Notes under the pieces: generated by a model
Database searches by the model: none
Told to the model about the DNA's origin: nothing
What the model saw: the letters and a program-made list of their open reading frames with translations, nothing else
In this document: piece by piece, positions 9,389 to 18,621 of the stretch
How positions within the stretch are numbered: position 1 is the first letter of the stretch
Layout: the number at the start of each line of letters is the position of its first letter
Made by a program: the position numbers and the translations under genes
Source of the DNA: Viridibacillus arvi
GTDB lineage: Bacteria > Bacillota > Bacilli > Bacillales_A > Planococcaceae
Direction: 5' to 3'
DNA: 64,000 bases
Assembly (NCBI RefSeq): GCF_001274945.1
Contig: NZ_LILB01000005.1
Span: 748,959 to 812,958, forward strand

Positions 9389-9427
9389 AGCCCCCCTCCT
9401 TTTAATGAAAGTTATTTTAGCTAAAAC

Positions 9428-10222
9428 TTATCGTTTTAAGTTAACAAGCTCTTGTAAAATTTCATCAGATGTTGTGATAATACGTGTATTCGCCTGGAAA
9501 CCACGTTGCGCTACGATCATGTCAGTGAACTCTTCTGATAGATCGACGTTAGACATTTCGAGAGCACCAGAAGCAATTTCACCAATACCCTTAAGACCTG
9601 CAGTACCTACTGTAGCCGCACCTGAGTTTGATGTTTCATTATAATAATTAGAACCTTCCTTAGATAATCCTCCAGCATTTGGGAATTTAGCTAATTCTAA
9701 TTGACCTGCTTTTTGCAATACACCTGCTTCATCAACATAATCTACAGATCCATCTTTACCGATAGACATACTTTGAGCGGTTGTAGGTATATTTATTACT
9801 CCAGCAGTTCCTTTTAAATACTTACCTTCCGCATTAACCAAATCACCATTTTTATCCATATAAAAATTCCCTGCACGTGTATACTTTAAATTTTTTCCAT
9901 CTTTATCCATAACAACGAAGAATCCATCACCAGAAATCGCTAAATCTAGTACTCGGTTAGTCGTTTGCAATGAACCACCTTCATGCATTGTATCTATTGC
10001 AGCAATTTGAGAACCTAAGCCAATTTGTTTTGGGTTCGTACCACCTGTAGTAGCTGTTGGCGCGGAAGCACCTGCGCTTGTTTGTGAAAATACATCTTTG
10101 AAAACAACGCGACCTTTTTTGAAACCATACGTATTAACATTGGCGATATTATTACCTATAACATCTAATTTTGTTTGGAAATTTTTAAGACCACTGATGC
10201 CTGAATACATTGAACGTAGCAT
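9428..10222 (-). CDS. flgE: FlgE, flagellar hook protein (FlgE/F/G family)
   Basis: 264 residues, the same length as the B. subtilis hook protein, which is often annotated FlgG. The N-terminal rod motif MLRSMYSGISGLKNFQTKLD and IGNNIANVNTYGFKK lead. The C-terminus ends SNVDLSEEFTDMIVAQRGFQANTRIITTSDEILQ (read in part), the axial-protein heptad region. It is exported without cleavage and polymerises into the hook; FliK sets the length and FlgD caps it. The calls FlgE or FlgG rest mainly on operon position and similarity to the B. subtilis protein. Two hairpins separate it from the upstream gene. Confidence 0.93.
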   Translation of the reverse strand: MLRSMYSGISGLKNFQTKLDVIGNNIANVNTYGFKKGRVVFKDVFSQTSAGASAPTATTGGTNPKQIGLGSQIAAIDTMHEGGSLQTTNRVLDLAISGDGFFVVMDKDGKNLKYTRAGNFYMDKNGDLVNAEGKYLKGTAGVINIPTTAQSMSIGKDGSVDYVDEAGVLQKAGQLELAKFPNAGGLSKEGSNYYNETSNSGAATVGTAGLKGIGEIASGALEMSNVDLSEEFTDMIVAQRGFQANTRIITTSDEILQELVNLKR

Positions 10223-10252
10223 AACTTAATTTTCTCCCTTCGATTTTAGAGT

Positions 10253-10303
10253 GTACTGCTTCTGTCATTTGGCAGTACAAAGGCACCCTTAAAAGGTCCT
10301 GCC
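10253..10303 (-). other. Two tandem intra-operon hairpins before flgE
   Basis: Directly after the stop of the upstream gene, GGCA/TGCC with an inner CCTT/AAGG stem (10282-10303) is followed by a perfect 7-bp stem GTACTGC/GCAGTAC (10253-10278). Neither has a U-tract, so they look like mRNA processing or stability elements rather than terminators. Confidence 0.5.
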
Positions 10304-10696
10304 TTATGTCAGCACAATTGTGCCGTCGATATTGGTGAATAATTGATCTTTCGCTTCATTACGATCCATTGCTGTTATTACTGTGGCATTTTTCGCACTA
10401 ACTATGAGCGCTGCCTGATCAGTTAAAACAAGCGAATCATTTACACCTTTTGAACGTGCTTCGAAAACTTTATCAGTAATTCTTTGCCACTGTTTTTCAT
10501 CAATATGAATATTTCGTTCGTTAAGACGAACTGAAGCGTGTTTACTTATCTTTAACTGATGGCTACTAGTTGCCTTTTCTAACTCTTGACTAAAGGATTG
10601 TTTGCTTGTAGGAGCACTCGGTCTTGCAATTGACTGTTGTCGTAAAGTTGGTTGAAGTTGTTGTATATGTTGCTGAAATCTTATTTTATCCACCAT
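10304..10696 (-). CDS. Flagellar operon protein, TIGR02530-type
   Basis: 130 residues. The family is recognised by the C-terminal block ISKHASVRLNERNIHIDEKQWQRI and the Val-rich end ALIVSAKNATVITAMDRNE. The N-terminal 45 residues are Gln/Ser-rich and probably disordered. It lies between flgD (6 bp upstream) and the hook gene, the usual place for this small conserved family. Its exact role is not known to me; position suggests hook assembly. Confidence 0.8.
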   Translation of the reverse strand: MVDKIRFQQHIQQLQPTLRQQSIARPSAPTSKQSFSQELEKATSSHQLKISKHASVRLNERNIHIDEKQWQRITDKVFEARSKGVNDSLVLTDQAALIVSAKNATVITAMDRNEAKDQLFTNIDGTIVLT

Positions 10697-10701
10697 ATAT
10701 C

Positions 10702-11415
10702 TTATTTCCCTTGTGCAATGGATACGATTTGATCAGCTGTTACTTCATCACCGTTACTAAGTATATATTTGATTTGTCCATCTTTTTTGGAAACGGATTG
10801 GACTGTTGCTTCATTAGTTACTTCTTTTGGTTGTTCTTCAGATTCTTCATTATCATCTTTATCCGTAGTCACTTTGTATGTAATATTTTTTCCGATTAAC
10901 ATACTCGCTTCTACTAGGGATCCCCCGTTACCACTCGCACTTCCATTAATCACTTCTGAAATATTAGCTGGTGTTAATTCTTTACCGTCTGCTAATACAA
11001 AAATTACGCCTTCTCCGCTGTATTTCACTCGGACTACAGTTCCTGTACCTTCATTAACAATCGGTTTTCCATCTTCGCCTTTTTTATCGGTCAACTCATG
11101 CCATTTCACTTCTTTGCCGATAAATGAGTTGAATTCAATTAACTGTGATTGTTGTTGTAATTGAGTTAAGTTTTCTAACGCTGTTGTCATATTCGTCATT
11201 TGTTCTAGAGATGAGAATTGGGCCATTTGTGCGATAAATTCTTTATCATCCATTGGGTTTGTTGGATCTTGGTTTTGTAATTGTGTAATTAGCAATTGCA
11301 AGAATGCATCTTTACCTAAAGCAGAGTTACCTGTTTGTCTTTGGTTAGATGGTTTATTGGCAATATTGTATTCATCTAAAATACTCTTTGTATCTGTGAT
11401 TTTCGTATCTGCCAT
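10702..11415 (-). CDS. flgD: FlgD, hook cap / hook assembly protein (long form)
   Basis: 237 residues. The N-terminal signature LGKDAFLQLLITQLQNQDPTNPMDD and FIAQMAQFSSLEQMTNM are both present (each read in part), identifying FlgD, the scaffold that caps the growing hook. The B. subtilis protein is about 140 residues. Here a further ~100 residues form two repeated beta-type units, each ending with a phrase like ADGKELTPANISEV or SNGDEVTADQIVSI, separated by an acidic stretch (DKDDNEESEEQ). The gene is between fliK (4 bp) and the TIGR02530-type gene. Confidence 0.95.
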   Translation of the reverse strand: MADTKITDTKSILDEYNIANKPSNQRQTGNSALGKDAFLQLLITQLQNQDPTNPMDDKEFIAQMAQFSSLEQMTNMTTALENLTQLQQQSQLIEFNSFIGKEVKWHELTDKKGEDGKPIVNEGTGTVVRVKYSGEGVIFVLADGKELTPANISEVINGSASGNGGSLVEASMLIGKNITYKVTTDKDDNEESEEQPKEVTNEATVQSVSKKDGQIKYILSNGDEVTADQIVSIAQGK

Positions 11416-11419
11416 AATC

Positions 11420-12754
11420 CTACACCTCCATTTCCATTAAATAATTGCTAAATGTAAGTTCTTCATCTTGCTCGTCTTTGTTTTTAGCGTCTTGGTCCTG
11501 TGCTTGTTGCTTAAATGATTGATTGAATTGGTTCTGGCCTTTTTCTTGACGACTTGCATCGCTTAATGCTTGTGCGACATCAATACGATCAAGTTGTATA
11601 TTTTGGTTAACTAAACCTTGTTTTAATGAATTTAGCTGACTATCTAGCATTTCTTTACCAAGTGCTGTTGAGGCTAACAATCTAGCTGTCATAACACCAT
11701 CTTTTTGTACTAGTTCCACGCGAATTGTCCCTAAATTTTCTGGGTAAAGTTTGATTAATAACTTCGTCATGCCTTGCGCATTTGACGTTTGACTACGATT
11801 CATAATCGCTTGGAACTCTTTGACAAACGTTTCAGCTTGAGATGCCTTGTTCGTTGGTAATGTTAATGTCACCGTTGTGTTAGCTGTACCTTTTGTTTCT
11901 GTAAGAGTGGTTGTAACACTTTCATTAGCACTGGCATCGGTTAAATTAATCATTAAAGGTTGTACATCTTTAGATTTCACAAGTGAAAGTTGACTGCTCG
12001 ATGCTTGATTTAGAAGCTGTTCTACTTTTGTAGATAAAGCAGATATCCATTCTTTCACTTGAAATACTTGTAATTCTTGATTTAAGACTAAATCTGTTTT
12101 AGGTGCTGCAAGCTCAACTAATTTTAAAAATTTCAGAACATCTGAAGCCTGAGTTTGAGAAACTGTTGCACCCTTTTCTCCACTTATAGAAGACATCAAA
12201 TTCTGCATCAATGCAAAGGCATTTTGATCAATACCAGCAAGTAAATCCCAAACATCTTTTGCCTGTGTATCATCACCTGTTAACTTCTGAATCGCAGCTT
12301 GTAAATCTTCAACGTTTACCCCTAATAACTCGCCTAATTTATCTAGTGAAATACTTTCATTACTTAGAGTAGCTTCATCAATTGAACTATTCAGCAATTT
12401 ATTTAAATCTGTTAGAGAAGTTACACCAAGTATGTTTGACATATCTTCTATAGTGATTGCTTGTTCCTGATCTCCAGTAGCACTGTTATTTAACACTTGT
12501 CCAAGTAAACCTTCTAGACCTCTTGATAGATCGATAGATAATCTATTTGAGCTAAATGTGGGTTCCTTAATGGACTGATTATTCAATTTATCTATATTAC
12601 TTTGCTTACTATTTGTTGTAGCTGAAGCTGGCGGCTCATTCTTATTAGAAGTTAATAAGTATTCCGAAAATCCAGTATTAGACTGGCTATCAGTTGATTT
12701 TTTTGATTGACTACTTGCTTTCGGTGCTTCTATTTGTATCGATTCTATATTCAT
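11420..12754 (-). CDS. fliK: FliK, hook-length control protein
   Basis: 444 residues. The long N-terminal part is Ser/Gln/Asn/Thr-rich and low in conservation, as in molecular rulers. The compact C-terminal Flg_hook domain (~320-400) contains LLIKLYPENLGTIRVELVQ and LASTALGKEMLDSQLNSLKQGL. It is secreted during hook growth and triggers the FlhB switch. The tail is very rich in Gln/Asp/Glu. It is followed by flgD and preceded by the MotE-like gene. Confidence 0.93.
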   Translation of the reverse strand: MNIESIQIEAPKASSQSKKSTDSQSNTGFSEYLLTSNKNEPPASATTNSKQSNIDKLNNQSIKEPTFSSNRLSIDLSRGLEGLLGQVLNNSATGDQEQAITIEDMSNILGVTSLTDLNKLLNSSIDEATLSNESISLDKLGELLGVNVEDLQAAIQKLTGDDTQAKDVWDLLAGIDQNAFALMQNLMSSISGEKGATVSQTQASDVLKFLKLVELAAPKTDLVLNQELQVFQVKEWISALSTKVEQLLNQASSSQLSLVKSKDVQPLMINLTDASANESVTTTLTETKGTANTTVTLTLPTNKASQAETFVKEFQAIMNRSQTSNAQGMTKLLIKLYPENLGTIRVELVQKDGVMTARLLASTALGKEMLDSQLNSLKQGLVNQNIQLDRIDVAQALSDASRQEKGQNQFNQSFKQQAQDQDAKNKDEQDEELTFSNYLMEMEV

Positions 12755-12784
12755 GATTTCACCTCCTTCCGACTAATAGAATTA

Positions 12785-13378
12785 TTATTTCGCTAACAGT
12801 ACAGTATATCGGGCAGCATCTTTCGCTGGCATCTTCTCTAAAACTTTCGCCAATGTTTCAGGTTTTAAGCTAGCTAGGATTTTAATTGCTTCCGAATCAC
12901 TCATATTTATGATGACGGGAGCTGCTGCTTTTGGTGTCATTTTTTCAAAGGTTGAAACTATACTGCTAAATTCTTTTTGCGTTTCTGTTTTGCCCTTTTC
13001 TAGCTTATCGATTTCAGCTATTAGTCGATCTTGTTCAATAACAAGTTTAGATTTTTCATTTTTTGAGTCTTCTATTTGACCTTGTAATTGCGCAATTTGG
13101 GCTTCTTTTTCTTGAATTTGTGCTTTTAGCTCTACCATTTGTTTGGCATTTTCTTTTTCATCTTTTTCATTTAACACTTTTTCGTTAGTACTTTGGGCTG
13201 TACCACTTGTCCATTCTTTTGCTTTTTCAAAAACATTTACGTTTAATAAATGTGCAATGATCAGGAGAACGGCAGTTGTAAATAGTAATGGTATAATCAC
13301 CCAATAAAAAAGCCTTTGAAGCGTACTAGGTGCTTTTATTTCCGAAGCTTTTGTATGCTCCAAATTTTTTTTTGCCAT
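12785..13378 (-). CDS. ylxF: MotE/YlxF-like protein, MgtE-N-type domain
   Basis: About 197 residues. The ATG at 13378 follows AGGTGATGGC; the longer frame up to 13426 lies in fliJ. One membrane segment (~25-45: LFYWVIIPLLFTTAVLLIIA) is followed by a coiled coil (~70-135, many Glu/Lys/Gln heptads) and a C-terminal helical domain (ILASLKPETLAKVLEKMPAKDAARYT) resembling MgtE-N and FliG repeats. The MotE family is proposed to be a stator chaperone. It lies between fliJ and fliK, as B. subtilis ylxF. Confidence 0.85.
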   Translation of the reverse strand: MAKKNLEHTKASEIKAPSTLQRLFYWVIIPLLFTTAVLLIIAHLLNVNVFEKAKEWTSGTAQSTNEKVLNEKDEKENAKQMVELKAQIQEKEAQIAQLQGQIEDSKNEKSKLVIEQDRLIAEIDKLEKGKTETQKEFSSIVSTFEKMTPKAAAPVIINMSDSEAIKILASLKPETLAKVLEKMPAKDAARYTVLLAK

Positions 13379-13382
13379 GCCA

Positions 13383-13832
13383 TCACCTGATTTCTTTGTT
13401 GTAATATGCGACTGATGATAGTTCATCTAGTCGAATTGCTTCAAGTCTTTCTTGTTCTTCTTTAAAAGTTTCAAAATCTTTTTCTTTCATCTTTTCATAC
13501 TTCCGAAATTCTAACGACTTTTCTAGCAATTTCTGTTCATGCCACTCCATTTTAGAGCGAGATTGAATAACCTTTTGCTGTACATCTACTATTGTCTTTT
13601 CAAGACTATCAATAAATCTTGAATAATGATGAATTTCATCGATACTAGAACCAGTAGACATTCGTTGTTGTTGAAAACCGATTAAGTCTTCTTTTTTCTT
13701 TAGCAGATTATAAAGTTTGGTAGCTACTTCTTCAAAAACTCTGACTGATTCTTTGAAAGCAATTTCTGTTTCATTTTTTTCTTGCTCTCTTACTGTCATT
13801 ACTTTTTCAAAGCGATATGTATATGCGCTCAA
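13383..13832 (-). CDS. fliJ: FliJ, export chaperone/ATPase stalk
   Basis: 149 residues, almost wholly helical with heptad-like charge, as for FliJ, which inserts into the FliI hexamer and contacts FlhA. A TTG start directly follows the fliI TAA, with GGTGG upstream. The N-terminal pattern YRFEKVMTVREQEKNETE is typical. The usual length is about 147. Confidence 0.92.
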   Translation of the reverse strand: MSAYTYRFEKVMTVREQEKNETEIAFKESVRVFEEVATKLYNLLKKKEDLIGFQQQRMSTGSSIDEIHHYSRFIDSLEKTIVDVQQKVIQSRSKMEWHEQKLLEKSLEFRKYEKMKEKDFETFKEEQERLEAIRLDELSSVAYYNKEIR

Positions 13833-15161
13833 TTACAGCCCACCACCATTCGATAAACTGATTAATTCATTCACACTCTGCTGCATACTAACATTATCTA
13901 AATAACCTTGTTTCAAAAATGCAGTAATTAGAGGTTCATAATGAATGGCTTGATCAATTTCTTTGGAAGTTCCTCGCTTATAGGCACCTATATTTATCAA
14001 GTCTTCTGATTTGTTATACGTATAGTAAAGTTCTCGCAATCGTTCTGCAGCTTGGACATGTTCTTTAGAAACGATATGATTCATCAAACGACTGACACTT
14101 TTTAAAACGTTAATAGCTGGGTATTGCCCTTTATTTGCCAGTGTTCGATCTAGCACGATGTGTCCATCTAAAATACCTCGAACAGTATCTGCGATTGGTT
14201 CATTCATGTCATCCCCATCTACTAAAACCGTATAGAAAGCTGTTATAGAACCATGTTCATTTGTACCTGTTCGTTCTAATAACTTAGGCAGAATAGAGAA
14301 TACAGAAGGTGTATAACCTCTCGTAGCTGGTGGCTCACCAACCGCCAAACCGATTTCTCGTTGAGCCATAGCAACACGAGTGACTGAATCCATCATGAGC
14401 ATGACATTTAGTCCTCTGTTTCTAAAGTACTCTGCAATCGCTGTAGCTGTAAACGCCCCTTTAATACGCATAAGAGCGGGTTGATCAGATGTAGCAGCGA
14501 CAACGATTGAGCGCTTCAAGCCTTCGGGTCCAAGGTCTCGTTCGATGAATTCACGAACCTCACGACCACGCTCTCCAATAAGTGCGATAACATTTAAATC
14601 TGCTTCTGTATTTCTCGCTATCATGCCTAGAAGGGTACTCTTACCAACACCTGAACCGGCGAATATACCAACACGTTGACCATTACCGACCGTTAACATG
14701 CCATCAATTGCTTTCACACCCACTTCAAGGGTTTCATTTATAGGTGGTCTAGTTAAAGGATTTGGGGGGTCCTCTTCTGTCTGCACAGTAGCAAGGCCCT
14801 TTGGTAAGTTGTGTCCATCAATAGGTAATCCCATTGAGTCCAATACTTTACCAATAAGTTCAGGCCCTACTTTTATTTCTAAAGGTGACCCTGTTCCTTC
14901 AACTAAACAGCCTATCGAAATTTCTCTAATTGATGTAAACGGCATGAGTACAACGATTTCATCTTTAAAACCGACAACTTCAGCTAAAATCTCTGTAGGT
15001 CCATTTTTTGAAGATTGCACATGAATTTTACATACATCACCAACAGAGCTTTCTGGACCTTGCGATTCTATCATTAGACCAACTACACGAGTTATACGAC
15101 CATACTTTTTAAATGTTTGTACTGATGGAATATGCTCAACCAACTGCGACGCTTTCATCAT
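13833..15161 (-). CDS. fliI: FliI, flagellum-specific ATPase
   Basis: 442 residues. The Walker A is GIFAGSGVGKSTLLG (~165-178). The Walker B region is NVMLMMDSVTRVAMAQREI, and the export-type GEPPATRGYTPSVFS follows. It is related to the F1 beta subunit and powers substrate unfolding at the flagellar export gate with FliH and FliJ. The start ATG ATG overlaps the fliH stop by 4 nt. Confidence 0.98.
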   Translation of the reverse strand: MMKASQLVEHIPSVQTFKKYGRITRVVGLMIESQGPESSVGDVCKIHVQSSKNGPTEILAEVVGFKDEIVVLMPFTSIREISIGCLVEGTGSPLEIKVGPELIGKVLDSMGLPIDGHNLPKGLATVQTEEDPPNPLTRPPINETLEVGVKAIDGMLTVGNGQRVGIFAGSGVGKSTLLGMIARNTEADLNVIALIGERGREVREFIERDLGPEGLKRSIVVAATSDQPALMRIKGAFTATAIAEYFRNRGLNVMLMMDSVTRVAMAQREIGLAVGEPPATRGYTPSVFSILPKLLERTGTNEHGSITAFYTVLVDGDDMNEPIADTVRGILDGHIVLDRTLANKGQYPAINVLKSVSRLMNHIVSKEHVQAAERLRELYYTYNKSEDLINIGAYKRGTSKEIDQAIHYEPLITAFLKQGYLDNVSMQQSVNELISLSNGGGL

Positions 15162-15937
15162 TTCTGATCCACGCTTTCTAATATTTCTATTAGTTTCAAT
15201 CGTAATTCATTAAGCTGTTCATCGATACTCACGACAATTCTTCCGTGATTTGTTTCGATATAACCATCCGTATCATTTAATTCTTCATTTACGAAAATCA
15301 TGAATGGTACATCCACCGGGAAAATGGAAGCTAATTCGTCTCGATGACTTGATACGAGCTTATGATAAGTAAGTGAAACATACAGCTTAATTTCTTTCAT
15401 CTCTCTTGCCTCTTTTAAACCTCGACGGACCACATTCAAAAACAGCTCTCCATTTTCTTCTAAGGCTAATCCTAAAATGCGCGTCGCAGCATTCATGGCC
15501 AATTCTAAAATGACTCTTTCTTGACTTTCTAGATATTGTTGAGCATTTTCTTGTGAACTGATAGTAGTTTCATTAGCTATTTGAACTGCTTCTGACATAT
15601 TATCTTCAGCTTTTAAGCGTCCTTCTTCTAAGCCTTGCTGAAAACCTTCATCATATGCTTGTTGTTGAAGAATAAGCTTATCTTGTTCCCATTGATCTTT
15701 AGCAAAATCAAGTGCCTGCTGTTGTTCTTCACATTGAGCGAAGAATTGTTGTTGTTGAATGGTAATCTCAGATTGTGCTTCAGCAATAATACGTTCTCTT
15801 TCAGCTAAAACTTCTTCTAAGGAATAATCTTCAACGACTTCTTGCTGATCATCGGGTAATCTTAGCTCGCGTATTTCAATCGTTCTAATTTTCTCTTTGG
15901 ATGATAGAGTATCATCGAATCGAATGATTCTAGACAA
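15158..15937 (-). CDS. fliH: FliH, flagellar export ATPase regulator
   Basis: About 259 residues from a TTG at 15937, which sits 9 nt after GGAGGAG. The ATG at 15946 lies directly against that site and an ATG at 15982 would overlap fliG deeply, so both are less likely. The middle is a Gln/Glu-rich coiled coil (QQQQFFAQCEEQQQALDF). It is followed by the GLEEGR-type Gly repeat and a C-terminal V-ATPase-E-like domain (ILELAMNAATRILGLAL). It binds FliI and brings it to the export gate. Confidence 0.93.
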   Translation of the reverse strand: MSRIIRFDDTLSSKEKIRTIEIRELRLPDDQQEVVEDYSLEEVLAERERIIAEAQSEITIQQQQFFAQCEEQQQALDFAKDQWEQDKLILQQQAYDEGFQQGLEEGRLKAEDNMSEAVQIANETTISSQENAQQYLESQERVILELAMNAATRILGLALEENGELFLNVVRRGLKEAREMKEIKLYVSLTYHKLVSSHRDELASIFPVDVPFMIFVNEELNDTDGYIETNHGRIVVSIDEQLNELRLKLIEILESVDQK

Positions 15938-16958
15938 TGACGTCATCTCCTCCACCACGAGCGATAATGATTTCACCTGCATCCTCTAAGCGTCGTGTTA
16001 CTGCAACGATTCTCATTTGTGCATCTTCAACATCTCTCAGGCGAACAGGTCCCATTACTTCCATCTCTTCTCTAAATGTCTCAGCCATACGTTGGGACAT
16101 ATTTTTGAAAATGATTTCTTTTACTTCTTCACTCGAAATCTTCATTGCAAGGAGTAAATCTTCATTTTCACAATCGCGTATAACACGTTGAATTGAACGG
16201 TTATCCAGCGTAACGATATCTTCGAAAACAAACATACGTTTTTTGATTTCTTCTGCAAGTTCTGGGTCTTGAATTTCAAGTGCATCCAGAATTGTTTTTT
16301 CTGTTTGTCTATCAACACCATTAAGGACTTCTACAACTGCGTCGACACCACCAGTTTCCGTGTAATCTTGCGTCACAGTTGAAGATAATTTGCGTTCTAA
16401 TACCGATTCAATTTCACTAATAACTTCTGGTGATGTTGAATCCATCATAGCGATACGTTTTGCTATATCAGCTTGTACCTCTTGAGGTAAAGATGATAGT
16501 ATAATACCTGCTTGCTGCGGCTCTAAATATGAAAGTATTAGCGCAATTGTTTGCGGATGTTCATTTTGAATAAAGTTGAAAATTTGAGCAGGATCTGTGC
16601 GTCTCGCAAAATCAAAAGGTCTTACTTGTAGAGAAGATGTTAATCGATTGATAATTGTTTGAGCCTGATCCGATCCAAGAGCTTTTTCTAATACAGTTTT
16701 CGCATAACCAATTCCACCTTGAGAAATGTAGTCTTGTGCGAGTGCAATATTATGAAACTCTTCTATGATTTCTTCTTTTATCTCTGGTTCAACTTTTTTA
16801 ACTCCTGAAATTTCTAACGTTAAACGTTCTATTTCCTCTTCGCTTAAGTGTTTATATACCGCAGCGGACACTTCTGGTCCTAGTGATATTAACAGGAGCG
16901 CTGCTTTTTGTTTACCAGATAAACCTTTTTCTTTCCTTGACACAGCTTTTCCCCCCAT
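15930..16958 (-). CDS. fliG: FliG, motor switch/torque protein
   Basis: 342 residues. Landmarks are GKQKAALLLISLGPEVSA at the N-terminus, EHPQTIALILSYLEPQQA in the middle ARM domain, and the torque helix region near GPVRLRDVEDAQMRIV. The end ARGGGDDVIV matches B. subtilis. The C-terminal charged residues interact with the MotA stator. A GTG at 16943 preceded by GGGGGG could be the true start, giving MSRKEKG; the listed ATG overlaps the fliF stop by 1 nt. Confidence 0.98.
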   Translation of the reverse strand: MGGKAVSRKEKGLSGKQKAALLLISLGPEVSAAVYKHLSEEEIERLTLEISGVKKVEPEIKEEIIEEFHNIALAQDYISQGGIGYAKTVLEKALGSDQAQTIINRLTSSLQVRPFDFARRTDPAQIFNFIQNEHPQTIALILSYLEPQQAGIILSSLPQEVQADIAKRIAMMDSTSPEVISEIESVLERKLSSTVTQDYTETGGVDAVVEVLNGVDRQTEKTILDALEIQDPELAEEIKKRMFVFEDIVTLDNRSIQRVIRDCENEDLLLAMKISSEEVKEIIFKNMSQRMAETFREEMEVMGPVRLRDVEDAQMRIVAVTRRLEDAGEIIIARGGGDDVIV

Positions 16959-18559
16959 TAATCTTCAGTTATCCATGTACGCAATAATTTCGCGAAATCA
17001 TCTGGCTTGTCTTTTGCCATCTTCTCAAGCTGTTTACGTCGTACGGTTGATTCTGTTTCTTTTTCTGTAGTGATATCTTCTACTTCAACTATTTCTTCTT
17101 GATCTTCAAGAATCATGCTTTCTTCTGTCGCTTTTTGTCTTCTAGAACGTAAGATAAAGAATACTAGTAAAATTATAGCAACTACTAAAATACCGCCTAT
17201 TACATATACCCACCATGGAATTTTACTTGTCTCAGTTGAAGCTAAATGTGTTTTACCATTCAATTGTTGAACAGTGACATTTATTTTTTGATCGATTTGA
17301 GCATCAGTTAATTGTCCAGCTTCATTTTTATCAATTGAAGTACGGACGATCGATGCAAGCATACTTTGAATATCCTGTTGTACATTCGTTGGTAAAGTCG
17401 TTGCGTCGTTAGCTGTTGGTGGTTCTACCATTACTTGAATACCTAAGTCACGAATTCGATACGGACTTTCCACGATCTGACGTTTAATACGATTCACTTC
17501 ATTATTAATCGTCTCTTCAGTTTTCTCGTAATCTCCATCACCAGTTGACCCAGATTGATAGTTTGTAAAATTATCAGTTGCATTTTCAGCTTCTGGTGTA
17601 CCCGAAGCCGCAGCTCCAGTACCTGTAAATGTTTCACTAATACGCTGCGCACTGATTTGGATACCAGCCATATTCTCTTTATCCACTGGTTCAACTAGAT
17701 TTTCTTCACGTTGTTCTTGTGTAAAATCAATATCAGTAGTTACTACAACGGCTACTTTATCTGCTCCCATTAAAGTACCTAGCATTGTTTGCACTTGGCG
17801 TTGCAAATCACGTTCAATTTGCTTTTTAAGTGTTAATTGTTGATTGACATCCGCACCACTAGCTCCCGCTGCTGCAGTATTAGTGGACTGTAAATCGTAA
17901 TATTCAAAGTATTGATTAGTAATTACGATATTTTCGGGTGTTAGGTTCGGAACACTTTTAGATGCCAGATTATAAAGGGTTTGAATTTGCGTTTCAGTAA
18001 ATTGATAACCTGGTTCTGTATTCAAAACTATCGATGCACTAGCTGGTTGCTGTGTATCACTTACGAATACACCCTCTTCAGGTAAAGTAATCATTACTTT
18101 CGCGTCTTTAACACCTTTAATCCCTTTAATTAAATTAGCTAGTTCTGTTTGTGTAGAAGCTAATTTCAAAACACTAAATTCATTATCAGTCATACCAAAT
18201 CCAGCGTTTTGAGAGAAAAATGAGTAATCTATTTTACCAGATTGCGGAAAACCTTCTGATGCTAATTGTACTAATAGTGGATCAACTTGGTTTTCTGGGA
18301 CTAAGATAGATGTTCCACCTGGTGCAATCTTATACTTTGTGCCTTGAGCATCAAGGGTTTCTTTTATTTTCCCTACTTCAGCAGTCGATAAATCTGAATA
18401 AAGTGGCGCATACGTAACTCTAGTTGCAAAGTATGTAATAACAGCTGCCAAAATAATAATTCCAAGAAGGGAACCTATTAACGTACCTTTTTGTGCTTTC
18501 GTACGACTTCCCCAAAACCTTGTGGAGTCGGTTTTGATTTTTGTCAGTCTTTCATTCAT
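16958..18559 (-). CDS. fliF: FliF, MS-ring protein
   Basis: 533 residues with two membrane helices (~25-48 and ~450-472) that bracket the ring-building motifs. The first half has YAPLYSDLSTAEVGKIKETL. The C-terminus DFAKLLRTWITED binds FliG. FliF forms the base ring in the membrane on which the C-ring and export gate assemble. It is 62 bp after fliE and overlaps fliG. Confidence 0.98.
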   Translation of the reverse strand: MNERLTKIKTDSTRFWGSRTKAQKGTLIGSLLGIIILAAVITYFATRVTYAPLYSDLSTAEVGKIKETLDAQGTKYKIAPGGTSILVPENQVDPLLVQLASEGFPQSGKIDYSFFSQNAGFGMTDNEFSVLKLASTQTELANLIKGIKGVKDAKVMITLPEEGVFVSDTQQPASASIVLNTEPGYQFTETQIQTLYNLASKSVPNLTPENIVITNQYFEYYDLQSTNTAAAGASGADVNQQLTLKKQIERDLQRQVQTMLGTLMGADKVAVVVTTDIDFTQEQREENLVEPVDKENMAGIQISAQRISETFTGTGAAASGTPEAENATDNFTNYQSGSTGDGDYEKTEETINNEVNRIKRQIVESPYRIRDLGIQVMVEPPTANDATTLPTNVQQDIQSMLASIVRTSIDKNEAGQLTDAQIDQKINVTVQQLNGKTHLASTETSKIPWWVYVIGGILVVAIILLVFFILRSRRQKATEESMILEDQEEIVEVEDITTEKETESTVRRKQLEKMAKDKPDDFAKLLRTWITED

Positions 18560-18621
18560 TTTAAGCCTCCGGTTATAGTGAATGTTCTAAAACGTGGTTA
18601 AATCCGCACTAACCGTTCGAA

